DNA of 64,000 nt from positions 1 through 64,000 of the forward strand of contig SECP01000020.1 in NCBI GenBank assembly GCA_004193285.1, in the 5' to 3' direction. The stretch is from Myxococcales bacterium (GTDB lineage: Bacteria > Myxococcota_A > Polyangia > Polyangiales > Polyangiaceae). Positions 45,179-55,708 of the stretch are shown piece after piece. A model generated the notes under the pieces. That model saw only the letters and a program-made list of their open reading frames with translations. It made no database searches and had not been told where the DNA came from. Each line of letters begins with the position of its first letter. Position 1 is the stretch's first letter. Both the position numbers and the translations under genes were made by a program.

Positions 45179-45718
45179 TCAAGCGACCCATTCGCCGACG
45201 GCCTCCGGCGGGCGTTCGGGACCGGCATGGGCGAGGGCGGGCGCCCGAAGCGACTCGTCGTCCACGAAGCACAAGCGCACCCGGAGCGGCTTTTCCTTGC
45301 CGGCCAAGACCGCGTCGTCCGCAAGCCGGACGAGCGCCTCGCGCTGCGTGAAGTCCACCGCGGAAGGGGCGCAAAGGATGAGCTCGTTGAGGCTATGAGC
45401 GGCGTCCGCGTGAGCAGCGATACCCAGCGTCATGAGGCGACGTGCCGCGCGTGTTGCGGATTGGTCGGTGCCGGCGGTGCATAAATAGGCCTCATGAAAC
45501 GGCTGACCCAGGCGCTCCGCCAGCGCGATGCGATGAAGGGCGCGCTGCGCCAGCTCGGAAGGGTGTTCGCCGGCGAGCTGCGCGACGACGACCGCTTCTT
45601 CGAAGCCCTTGTCACCCGTGCAGGTGATACTGGGCGCGTCCTGTTCGATGATGATGAGGCGACGACGGCGGGCAGACCGAGGAGAAGAGCGCGTGACCTT
45701 TGGCAACATTGCCGACAC
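45179..45718 (-). CDS. Protein of unknown function, possibly UspA-like
   Basis: 179 residues starting at a GTG (an ATG three codons later is also possible). The chain alternates strands and helices (RRRRLIIIEQDAPSITC, FEEAVVVAQLAGEHPSELAQRALHRIALAERLG, FHEAYLCTAGTDQSATRAARRLMTLG, LNELILCAP), which could be a small alpha/beta fold like universal stress proteins, but no signature motif supports a name. Divergent from the MEDS gene; convergent with the kinase at 43524. Confidence 0.6.
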   Translation of the reverse strand: MSAMLPKVTRSSPRSARRRRLIIIEQDAPSITCTGDKGFEEAVVVAQLAGEHPSELAQRALHRIALAERLGQPFHEAYLCTAGTDQSATRAARRLMTLGIAAHADAAHSLNELILCAPSAVDFTQREALVRLADDAVLAGKEKPLRVRLCFVDDESLRAPALAHAGPERPPEAVGEWVA

Positions 45719-45861
45719 ACCGAAGCAAGCGGCGTTCCATGGCCGTCAGACCTCGCGGACTCGGCTCGTCGCGAGTCGAGTGACACATGGCCACGACACG
45801 AGCGCCACGGCCCATCAACTCGGCATCATCGATTAACGACTACGCGGCCCTTGACTTGCTC

Positions 45862-45890
45862 GAGGAGGGTGCGAGTCTCCGAGACTCTCA
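45862..45890 (+). promoter_or_regulatory. Palindrome between ribosome-binding sequence and start of the MEDS gene
   Basis: GAGGAGG at about 45862-45868 is the only good ribosome-binding sequence, but it is over 20 bases from the ATG at 45891. Between them lies a 7-1-7 palindrome, GAGTCTC-C-GAGACTC (45873-45887). As DNA it could be an operator; as RNA a short stem would bring the ribosome site to normal distance. Either way it may control translation or transcription of the MEDS gene. Confidence 0.4.
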
Positions 45891-46559
45891 ATGAACGGAG
45901 CCGGGTTACCCAACCTCATTCAGCTTCAAGCTGGAGACCACTATTGCGGGATTTACCGTACGGATGAGGACTACCGCTCCGTGCTGGTGGACTTCGTGCG
46001 TCAGGGAGTAACCCGACACGAAAAGCTCTTCTACATCGTCAACCTCCAGAGTGCGTCTCAATTAAAGGAGACGCTCGCAACCGCGGGAGTGGACGTGGAG
46101 CAGCTGGCCGCGCGTGGTCAGCTCGTGATCATGACTGCCAAGGAGGCTTACCTGAAGGAGGGCTTGTTCGATCCGGACAAGATGGTGACGCTGCTCCGTG
46201 AGGAGACGAACAAGGCCCTAGCGGAGGGTTACACCGCGCTGGGCGTCACCGGTGACATGACTTGGGCGCTGGCTGGCGAACCCGGCTCCGAGCGGCTCGT
46301 CGAGTACGAAGCCAAGCTCAACGCGTTTTTTCCCACCAGCCGCTGCTACGGCATCTGCCAGTACGACCACCGCCGCTTCGATCCGGAAATCTTGGTGGAC
46401 GTGCTGCACACCCACCCGAAAGTCATCTGCGGCCAAGGCGCGTACGACAACGCGGACATGTACTACGTGCCGCCGGAACAGTTCTTGAAGGACGACCGGC
46501 AGAGCGCCATCCTGGACCAATGGCTTCATAACCTTGCCCGCAGACCCGCCTCCCCTTGA
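45891..46559 (+). CDS. MEDS-domain sensor protein (DcmR-like)
   Basis: 222 residues made of one MEDS domain: AGDHYCGIYRTDEDYRSVLVDFVRQGVTRHEKLFYIVN, YLKEGLFDPDKMVTLLREETNKAL, and a C-terminal CQYDHRRFDPEILVDVLHTHPKVI...NADMYYVPPEQFL. MEDS is a predicted small-molecule (methyl/halomethane-type) sensory domain related to RecA-like KaiC folds, normally fused to kinases or regulators. Here it is a separate protein directly before a hybrid kinase, which suggests a sensor subunit for that kinase. Confidence 0.9.
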   Translation: MNGAGLPNLIQLQAGDHYCGIYRTDEDYRSVLVDFVRQGVTRHEKLFYIVNLQSASQLKETLATAGVDVEQLAARGQLVIMTAKEAYLKEGLFDPDKMVTLLREETNKALAEGYTALGVTGDMTWALAGEPGSERLVEYEAKLNAFFPTSRCYGICQYDHRRFDPEILVDVLHTHPKVICGQGAYDNADMYYVPPEQFLKDDRQSAILDQWLHNLARRPASP

Positions 46560-46654
46560 GCCAGCTCAAAACCCGCAGCCTGCGCTGCTCGCGTTAGCCG
46601 CGGAGCTCTTCCGGCTCTCCAGCCCCGCGGACGATAGCGCACTCGTGCCGGCGC

Positions 46655-48577
46655 GTGCAGGCGCTCCTGGCCGCGTCCCACGCTTACGGCAGCTACGTCG
46701 CGCCGGGAGCTCTGTGGACAGAAGGCGCGCACCTCAAAGTCAACGCGGAGACGGTCCCTGCGCCCCCTGCCGACGTTTCGGCGCTGTTCGCCCTACACCG
46801 CCGGCTAGCGATGGGCGATGGACCCGTCACCCTCGCTCGCGGCGCCGAGCACGAAGCCATCTTCCGCGGCCTGGGGCTGGAGCCCGCCACCCAATTCTTG
46901 TGTGCGGCCCCGGTGCGCGGTGGAGCCGGAAGGGTGCTGGGGGCCATCGTGCTCGCTGCCGCCTCCGCGCCGCAGCTGGAGACGAGCCTCGCCACGCTCG
47001 CGGAGGTCGCGAAGCTCGCATCCACGGCGTCGGAGGGCTCGCGCCAGCTCTTGCGAGCTCGCAAAGAGCAGGAGCGCCTGCAGCTGCTGAGCGAAGCTAG
47101 CCACGAAGCGCTGTGGGACTGGGACGTGAAGCGCGACGTGGTTTGGTGGGGCGGCGGAGTGCAGAGCTTGCTCGGCGCTGGCGAAGACACCGAGCCGCGC
47201 GGCAGTTCCTGGCGGCTGGAGCGCCTGCATCCGGAGGACGCGCGGCGTGTCGAGCACGGGCTGCGCGGCGCGCTCGGCTCCAGCGCCTCGGCGTGGAGGG
47301 AGGAGTACCGCTTCCGCCGACAAGACGGCTCCTGGTTGACCGTCGAGGAGCGCGCTTACTTCCTGCGCGACGCGGACTCGCGCGCCTACCGAGTCATCGG
47401 CTCCATTCGGGACATTAGCCAGCTCAAGGTCTCGCTCCACAGCGAGCGGCAGGCGCGCGCGGAGGCGGAGGCCGCCAATCGCGCCAAAGACGAGTTCTTG
47501 GCGATGCTGAGCCACGAGCTCAGAAACCCTCTCGCCCCCATCATCGCCGCCCTAGACCTCATGCGCCTCGGCGGTGAGACTACGGCGGAGCGCGCCCGTG
47601 CGGTGATCGATCGCCAGGCGCGTCACCTCGTGCGGCTGGTGGAAGACCTCATGGACATCTCTCGCATCACGCGCGGCAAGATCGAGCTCGTGCGCGAGCC
47701 GGTGCTGCTCCGACAGGTGGTAGCGCGCGCGGTGGAGATGACGCAGCCCCTCTTCGACGAGCGCCGTCACCGCCTCACGACCCGCATCGAGCCCGGCGAC
47801 CTCGTAGTGAACGTGGACTCCTCGCGCATGGCGCAAGTTCTCAGTAACTTGCTGAACAACGCCGCCACGTACACGCCCCCGGGCGGGCAGGTCGCGCTCA
47901 AAGCGGAGCCGAGCGCCGAGGGCGGGGTGACGATTCGCGTTGCCGACAGCGGAGCGGGGATCGACCCCGCCATGTTGTCGGAAGTCTTCGGTATGTTCGT
48001 CCAGCAGCCGCAGGCCCCGGACCGCGCGCAGGGCGGCTTGGGGTTGGGCCTGGCGATCGTGCGCAACTTGGTAGAGCTTCACGGCGGGCAGGTTTCGGCG
48101 CACAGCGCGGGTGGCGGGCGCGGCGCCGAGTTCGTGATCCAGCTGCCCCCTTACCTTGTCCCGCCTCCAGAAGGGCTAGAAGCGTCCTCGCCTCGGACGA
48201 CGACGAACGCTCCCAGACCGGCAAGGGTGCTACTCGTAGACGACAATCAGGACGCCGCCGACACGCTCGCGGAGCTGTTGGAGGATTGCGGCTACTCCTG
48301 CAGCGTCGCTTACGACGGCCCCTCCGCCCTCGAAGCGGCCCGGCGCTTTCAGCCGAGCGTGGCCATCCTAGACATCGGGCTGCCCGTCATGGATGGCTAC
48401 GAGCTGGCGCAGCGCTTGCGCTCGGAGCACTCCGCGGTGCGCCTCGTCGCGCTCACCGGCTACGGGCAGGAGAAGGACCGGCGCGCCGCGCGCGAAGCCA
48501 AGTTCGATCGACACTTGATGAAGCCCGCCGAGCCTGAGCGGCTGCGTCAGGTGCTCTCCGAGCTGCTCCTCGCGTGA
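46655..48577 (+). CDS. Hybrid sensor histidine kinase (GAF-PAS-HisKA-HATPase-REC)
   Basis: 640 residues from the first start in frame, GTG 46655, which has no ribosome site. A GAF-like part covers 1-125, a PAS about 140-258 (WDWDVKRDVVWWGGGV, HPEDARRVE), HisKA with His287 (SHELRNPL), HATPase_c about 395-500 and a receiver 520-640 (LLVDDNQDAADTL, Asp in LDIGLPVMDG, MKPAEP). Protein-like sequence upstream (ALLALAAELFRLSSPADDSALV, 46585-46650) is in another frame, so the true N-terminus may be separated by a frameshift. Linked to the MEDS gene. Confidence 0.9.
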   Translation: MQALLAASHAYGSYVAPGALWTEGAHLKVNAETVPAPPADVSALFALHRRLAMGDGPVTLARGAEHEAIFRGLGLEPATQFLCAAPVRGGAGRVLGAIVLAAASAPQLETSLATLAEVAKLASTASEGSRQLLRARKEQERLQLLSEASHEALWDWDVKRDVVWWGGGVQSLLGAGEDTEPRGSSWRLERLHPEDARRVEHGLRGALGSSASAWREEYRFRRQDGSWLTVEERAYFLRDADSRAYRVIGSIRDISQLKVSLHSERQARAEAEAANRAKDEFLAMLSHELRNPLAPIIAALDLMRLGGETTAERARAVIDRQARHLVRLVEDLMDISRITRGKIELVREPVLLRQVVARAVEMTQPLFDERRHRLTTRIEPGDLVVNVDSSRMAQVLSNLLNNAATYTPPGGQVALKAEPSAEGGVTIRVADSGAGIDPAMLSEVFGMFVQQPQAPDRAQGGLGLGLAIVRNLVELHGGQVSAHSAGGGRGAEFVIQLPPYLVPPPEGLEASSPRTTTNAPRPARVLLVDDNQDAADTLAELLEDCGYSCSVAYDGPSALEAARRFQPSVAILDIGLPVMDGYELAQRLRSEHSAVRLVALTGYGQEKDRRAAREAKFDRHLMKPAEPERLRQVLSELLLA

Positions 48578-48646
48578 GCAGATCTCAACCTTTCTGGGGC
48601 GAATCGCCTCATGAACCGACCGGCGCGCCTGGGCTATCGTCCGTCA

Positions 48647-49450
48647 ATGTCCGTACGTGAGCGAAACAACGTTCAAGTGGCTGGAAACGGTCCCGCCACC
48701 TTGGTGTTCGCGCACGGGTTCGGCTGCGATCAAAACATGTGGCGGCTCCTCGCGAAGCCGTACGCCGAGCGGTACCGAACCGTTCTTTTCGACCTGGTGG
48801 GCAGTGGCAGGTCGGACCTCGCCGCCTACGACTCGAAGAAATACGGCACCTTGCAGGGGTACGCCGACGACGTGAACCAGATCGTGGAAGAGTTCGCGTC
48901 CGGCCCGGTCGTCTTCGTGGGGCATTCCGTGAGCGCGATGATCGGTATGCTCGCGGACCTGAGCTCCAAGTCACCGTATGCGGCCCAAGTCATGATTGGC
49001 CCCTCTCCTTGCTACATCAACGATGGCGACTACGTCGGCGGCTTCAGCCGCGCGGACATCCAGTCGCTGTTGGAGACGTTGGAAGGCAACTACCTCGGCT
49101 GGTCCAGCAACATGGCGCCGACGATCATGGGCGCCCCCGATCAGCCCGCGCTGAGCGCCGAGCTCACCAACAGCTTCTGCCGCACGGACCCGGAGATCGC
49201 CAAGCAGTTTGCGCGCGTCACGTTCCTCTCCGACAACCGGCGGGACCTGCCGCGGCTTCAGACCCCCACCCTCGTCGTGCAATGTGACGACGATCCGATC
49301 GCCCCCGTCAGCGTCGGCCAGTACTTGAAAACGCACCTGCCGCGCTGCACTCTGGAGGTCATCGACAACGTCGGGCATTGCCCTCACCTGAGCTCGCCCA
49401 GCCAATGCGCCGGCGCCATCGACCGATTCTTGGCCGCGCAGGGTATGTAG
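48647..49450 (+). CDS. rsbQ: RsbQ-type alpha/beta hydrolase
   Basis: 267 residues from ATG 48647 (an ATG at 48611 would add 12). It matches RsbQ and plant KAI2/D14 in length and signature: NNVQVAGNG, FAHGFGCDQNMWR, and a triad Ser94 (VGHSVSAMIG), Asp216 (CDDDPIAP) and His244 (NVGHCPHLS). In Bacillus RsbQ is needed by the PAS-PP2C protein RsbP to signal energy stress and is thought to supply or bind a small hydrophobic ligand. Here the next gene, 7 bases on, is a PAS histidine kinase. Cytoplasmic. Confidence 0.92.
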   Translation: MSVRERNNVQVAGNGPATLVFAHGFGCDQNMWRLLAKPYAERYRTVLFDLVGSGRSDLAAYDSKKYGTLQGYADDVNQIVEEFASGPVVFVGHSVSAMIGMLADLSSKSPYAAQVMIGPSPCYINDGDYVGGFSRADIQSLLETLEGNYLGWSSNMAPTIMGAPDQPALSAELTNSFCRTDPEIAKQFARVTFLSDNRRDLPRLQTPTLVVQCDDDPIAPVSVGQYLKTHLPRCTLEVIDNVGHCPHLSSPSQCAGAIDRFLAAQGM

Positions 49451-49457
49451 GTCCCGC

Positions 49458-50582
49458 GTGAGCTCGACGCAGGCCCTCTCGGCGGAGGAGCAGGCGCTGT
49501 TCGATTCGGCAGCGTGTGGGCTCATGCGCACGCGCCCGAACGGCACCTTCTTGCGGGTGAACGCGACGTTCGCCAGCTGGGTCGGCTACGCGCCGCACGA
49601 GCTGCTCTACCAGCGGCGGTTTCAGGAGCTGCTCACCGTGGGCGGGCGCATCTTCCATCAGACCCACTGGGTGCCTCTGCTTCAGATGCAAGGCTCCATC
49701 TCCGAGGTGAAGCTCGAGCTCGTCCACCGGGACGGCACGCGCATCCCGGTCGTGCTGAACGCGATCGTTCGCAAAGACGGCGAGCCGGTGCACGACCTAG
49801 CTGCGTTCGTGGCGCGCGATCGAGACAAGTACGAGAAGGAGCTGGTCGCCTCACGCCAGCGGCTCGAGCAGCTGGTGCACGAGCTTGCGACCCTGCACGA
49901 GGAAGCCAAGGACCGCGCGCTCTTCGCGGAGCAGATGATGGGCATCGTCAGCCACGACCTTCGCAATCCCATCGGCACCATCCGCATGGGAGCGGCGCTG
50001 CTCGAGCGAACCGCGCCCGCCGCGCGCCCAGTGATTCAGCGCCTCGCGCGCGCCGCGGATCGGGCCGACCGCCTGATCACGGACTTGCTCGACTTCACCC
50101 GAGCGCGTTTGGGCGGAGGCTTGACCGCTTCTTGTCACCCTTTGGAGTTGCACGCGCTGGTGAGCGCAGCGGTCGAAGATCTCCGCCTCGCCCACCCCAC
50201 CCGTGTGCTCCAACACCGCGCGCTCGGCAGCGGCGCATGCGAGGCGGACTCGCATCGGCTCGAGCAGCTGATCGGCAACCTCGTCTCGAATGCGGTTGCC
50301 TACGGAGACCCAGCCCATCCTATCGTGGTCGAGTCGAGCATCGACCCCGACTCGTTCTCGGTCTCCGTGAACAACCGCGGAGCTCCGATCCCGAAGGAGC
50401 TTCACGAGCGACTCTTTCACCCGATGACGCGCGGGTCCCAGGGCGGCTCGGCGCGCAGCGTCGGTCTGGGCCTGTTCATCGTGCAGGAGATCGCGAAAGC
50501 GCACGGCGGCCGAGTCGACCTGAGCTCCACCGAAGAGGCGGGCACGACCTTTCGCGCGACCTTCCCGAGGACGCGCGGGTGA
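49458..50582 (+). CDS. PAS histidine kinase linked to RsbQ (RsbP-like input)
   Basis: 374 residues, GTG start. The PAS domain (about 10-125: NGTFLRVNATFASWVGY, LTVGGRIFHQTHWVPLLQMQGSI in part, VKLELVHRDGTRIPVVLNA) looks like the PAS of RsbP/RsbQ-linked proteins. A coiled linker leads to HisKA with His166 (VSHDLRNPIG) and HATPase_c about 265-370 (NLVSNAVAYGD, SVGLGLFIVQEI). The PP2C phosphatase of Bacillus RsbP is absent; a kinase takes its place. Stop codon overlaps the start of the ligase gene (GTGA). Confidence 0.92.
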   Translation: MSSTQALSAEEQALFDSAACGLMRTRPNGTFLRVNATFASWVGYAPHELLYQRRFQELLTVGGRIFHQTHWVPLLQMQGSISEVKLELVHRDGTRIPVVLNAIVRKDGEPVHDLAAFVARDRDKYEKELVASRQRLEQLVHELATLHEEAKDRALFAEQMMGIVSHDLRNPIGTIRMGAALLERTAPAARPVIQRLARAADRADRLITDLLDFTRARLGGGLTASCHPLELHALVSAAVEDLRLAHPTRVLQHRALGSGACEADSHRLEQLIGNLVSNAVAYGDPAHPIVVESSIDPDSFSVSVNNRGAPIPKELHERLFHPMTRGSQGGSARSVGLGLFIVQEIAKAHGGRVDLSSTEEAGTTFRATFPRTRG

Positions 50583-51460
50583 GCTCGCGATTCCCTGACT
50601 GGCTCACGCCGATGGCGGCGACCCTAACGCGCGAGCGCTTCGTCGGCCCCGAATGGGTGTTCGAGCGCAAGCTGGACGGCATTCGCCTGCTCGCCTTCAA
50701 GCACGGGGCGGACGTGCAATTGCTATCGCGAAACCGCTTGCCGCAAAACGCTGCGTACCCTTCCTTCGTGAGCGCGATCGCGAAGCTACCGGCCAAGAAC
50801 TTGATCTTGGACGGTGAGGCCACCGGCGTTTGGAACGCGCGGGACCCGCTCGGCTACCACGTGTTCGACGTGCTGTGGCGAGACGATCGCGACCTCACGT
50901 CCCAGCCGCTGGACGTGCGACGCGAAGAGCTGCTGAAGCTGGAGTTGAAGGCCCCGCTGCAAGTCGTGCCGCGACTGGACGCCCCGGAGCCGTGGGAGCT
51001 GGCGCGGCGTCAGGGCTGGGAGGGAGTGATCGCGAAGCGTGCCGACTCGCTCTACGAGCACCGCCGCTCCCCACATTGGCTCAAGATGAAGGTGGAGGCC
51101 TCACAAGAGCTGGTGGTTGGCGGCTTCACCGAGCCGCAAGGAAAGCGCGTGGGCCTGGGCGCGCTCTTGGTGGGCTACTTCGACGCCGCTGATTTCGTCT
51201 TCGCGGGGAAGCTCGGTACCGGGTTCGACAGCAAGCTGCTGGTCACGCTTCGGCAGCGTCTGGACGCTCTGGAGGTGGCTACCACCCCCTTCACTCGTGC
51301 GGAAGGCTTGCCCAAGAAGGGCGTGCACTGGGCCCGGCCGGAAGTCGTGGTGCAAGTCGCCTTCATGGAGTGGACGTCCCATGGCAAGCTCCGGCACCCC
51401 CGGCTACTCGGGTTGCGAGAAGACAAGTCGGCCCGTGAGGTAACTCGCGACGCGGGATAG
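50579..51460 (+). CDS. ATP-dependent DNA ligase (stand-alone LigD/LigC-like)
   Basis: 293 residues from GTG 50579. Nucleotidyltransferase motif I is FERKLDGIR with lysine 31 as the AMP-accepting residue; DGEATG (III), GWEGVIAKR (IV) and SPHWLKMKV (V) follow, then an OB-fold domain ending in VVVQVAFMEWTSHGKLRHPRLLGLREDK. It lacks the polymerase and phosphoesterase parts of full LigD, and no Ku gene is in the window. Probable role in repair of strand breaks. Coupled to the RsbQ-kinase pair by a 4-base overlap. Confidence 0.92.
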   Translation: MSSRFPDWLTPMAATLTRERFVGPEWVFERKLDGIRLLAFKHGADVQLLSRNRLPQNAAYPSFVSAIAKLPAKNLILDGEATGVWNARDPLGYHVFDVLWRDDRDLTSQPLDVRREELLKLELKAPLQVVPRLDAPEPWELARRQGWEGVIAKRADSLYEHRRSPHWLKMKVEASQELVVGGFTEPQGKRVGLGALLVGYFDAADFVFAGKLGTGFDSKLLVTLRQRLDALEVATTPFTRAEGLPKKGVHWARPEVVVQVAFMEWTSHGKLRHPRLLGLREDKSAREVTRDAG

Positions 51461-51660
51461 AAGCGCACGCGACGACACCGCTCGGCATGGCGAAAAGGTG
51501 CAGGCTCGGCGCAGTCGCGGCGCCGTTGGGCGGCGCAAAGACCAATCACGCGTGGGCATGAGGATTGCTCCATCAACCGGCGTCGCGTGTGACTGGGCGC
51601 GGGCCGAGTCGCCGCATTTGCTGCGTCAGCTACTGCGCTGACGTCCCAAGGAGCACGGCA

Positions 51661-52536
51661 ATGAACAACCGTTTTGGACGAGATCGCGACGATTACCGAA
51701 ACTATGGCCGCTCGAACGAGCAGCGTCCCCAGCGCCGCTCGGAGGAAGAGGAGCGAGCAGCGCGAGCCCAACCGTACCTACGGGACGACGACGCAGAGAG
51801 CTACAATCGCGACTTCGAGCGCGACGGCACGCGCCCGCCGGCGCCCGGAGGCGGCTACGGGCAGCAGGGAGCGTATGGTCAGCGCCCGGAGAGCCGGCCC
51901 GGCTGGTACTCGCGCGGCCACACGGGCACCTACGGCTCGGGCGGCGGCGGCTACCACGGCGGGCACGCCAGTGGCGGCTACGGCGGCAGCACCGGCACGG
52001 ACTACAGTGGCGGCAGCCACGGGGGCTACGCCGGTGACGACGTGGGCTACGGCGGCAACCAGGGTTCCAACTACGGCACCGGCAATGCAGCGAGCCGCGG
52101 CGCCTACGGCAGCGGCGTCGATCAGGGCTACCGAGGGCGCGACTTCGGCAGCCCGAGCCGCGACCTGAATGAAGAGCGGCGTGGTGGAGGTTTTGCTGGT
52201 CGAGGGCCGAAAGGCTACACGCGAACCGACGACCGCATTCGCGAAGACGTGTGCGACCGCCTGAGCGTGGACGACGACGTAGACGCGACCGAGATCGAAG
52301 TACGGGTCGAAAATGGCGAGGTCACTCTAGAGGGCACGGTCGAGACGCGCCGTATGAAGCACCAAGCCGAGAACCTGGCCGACGAGGTCTCCGGGGTGAA
52401 GGACGTTCACAATCGGCTGCGCGTCCTGAAGGGTTTCTTGAACGAGCTGAAGGACAAGGTGAGCGGTCACGAGGAAGCTCACTACGCCAACACCGGCACC
52501 AAAAACTCGCCCGTCGCCGCGAACGGCCGCGCGTAG
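51661..52536 (+). CDS. BON-domain protein with Gly/Tyr-rich disordered N-terminus
   Basis: 291 residues, ATG after AAGGAGC. Residues 1-55 are charged; 60-175 are low complexity, rich in Gly, Tyr, Ser and His (GSGGGGYHGGHASGGYGGS-like); the BON domain is at about 185-255 (DRIREDVCDRLSVDDDVDATEI, GEVTLEGTVETRRMKHQAENLADEVSGVKDVHNRLRV). The tail again has AHYANTGTK. It is a paralogue of the protein at 36649 with a longer and glycine-richer N-terminal part. No signal peptide. The low-complexity region suggests condensate formation, which is inference. Confidence 0.9.
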   Translation: MNNRFGRDRDDYRNYGRSNEQRPQRRSEEEERAARAQPYLRDDDAESYNRDFERDGTRPPAPGGGYGQQGAYGQRPESRPGWYSRGHTGTYGSGGGGYHGGHASGGYGGSTGTDYSGGSHGGYAGDDVGYGGNQGSNYGTGNAASRGAYGSGVDQGYRGRDFGSPSRDLNEERRGGGFAGRGPKGYTRTDDRIREDVCDRLSVDDDVDATEIEVRVENGEVTLEGTVETRRMKHQAENLADEVSGVKDVHNRLRVLKGFLNELKDKVSGHEEAHYANTGTKNSPVAANGRA

Positions 52537-52598
52537 GGCAGCGTCGTCTAACTTCGACGCGGCGCTCCGGTCCGAGAGCGCAGGAGCGATGCCATTGC

Positions 52599-52629
52599 CG
52601 CTCGGTGCTCGAGAAGCGAGCACCGAGCG
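52599..52629 (+). terminator. Strong hairpin after the second BON gene
   Basis: A perfect 13-base stem (CGCTCGGTGCTCG against CGAGCACCGAGCG) with a 5-base AGAAG loop, about 60 bases after the BON stop and 70 before the next kinase. No T run follows. It may end the BON transcript or structure the kinase leader. Confidence 0.5.
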
Positions 52630-52698
52630 AGCGCCAACTCCCGCGTACCGAGACCTCGCTTTGACCCAGCCGAGCCGTGCGCTAGCCTGCGCGCTCGG

Positions 52699-55695
<2,997 letters not shown>

Positions 55696-55708
55696 GCCAA
55701 GGCAGCCG

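Noticed and set aside
43781-45484. Very long alternative frame within the HEINTP kinase
   Set aside because: Composition is Arg/Gly/His-rich, typical of a shifted frame in GC-rich DNA; all kinase motifs are in the 43524 frame.
45494-45967. Plus-strand frame overlapping the unknown minus-strand gene at 45179
   Set aside because: The minus-strand product has regular strand-helix alternation; the plus-strand product is Arg/His-rich with no pattern and runs into the MEDS gene.
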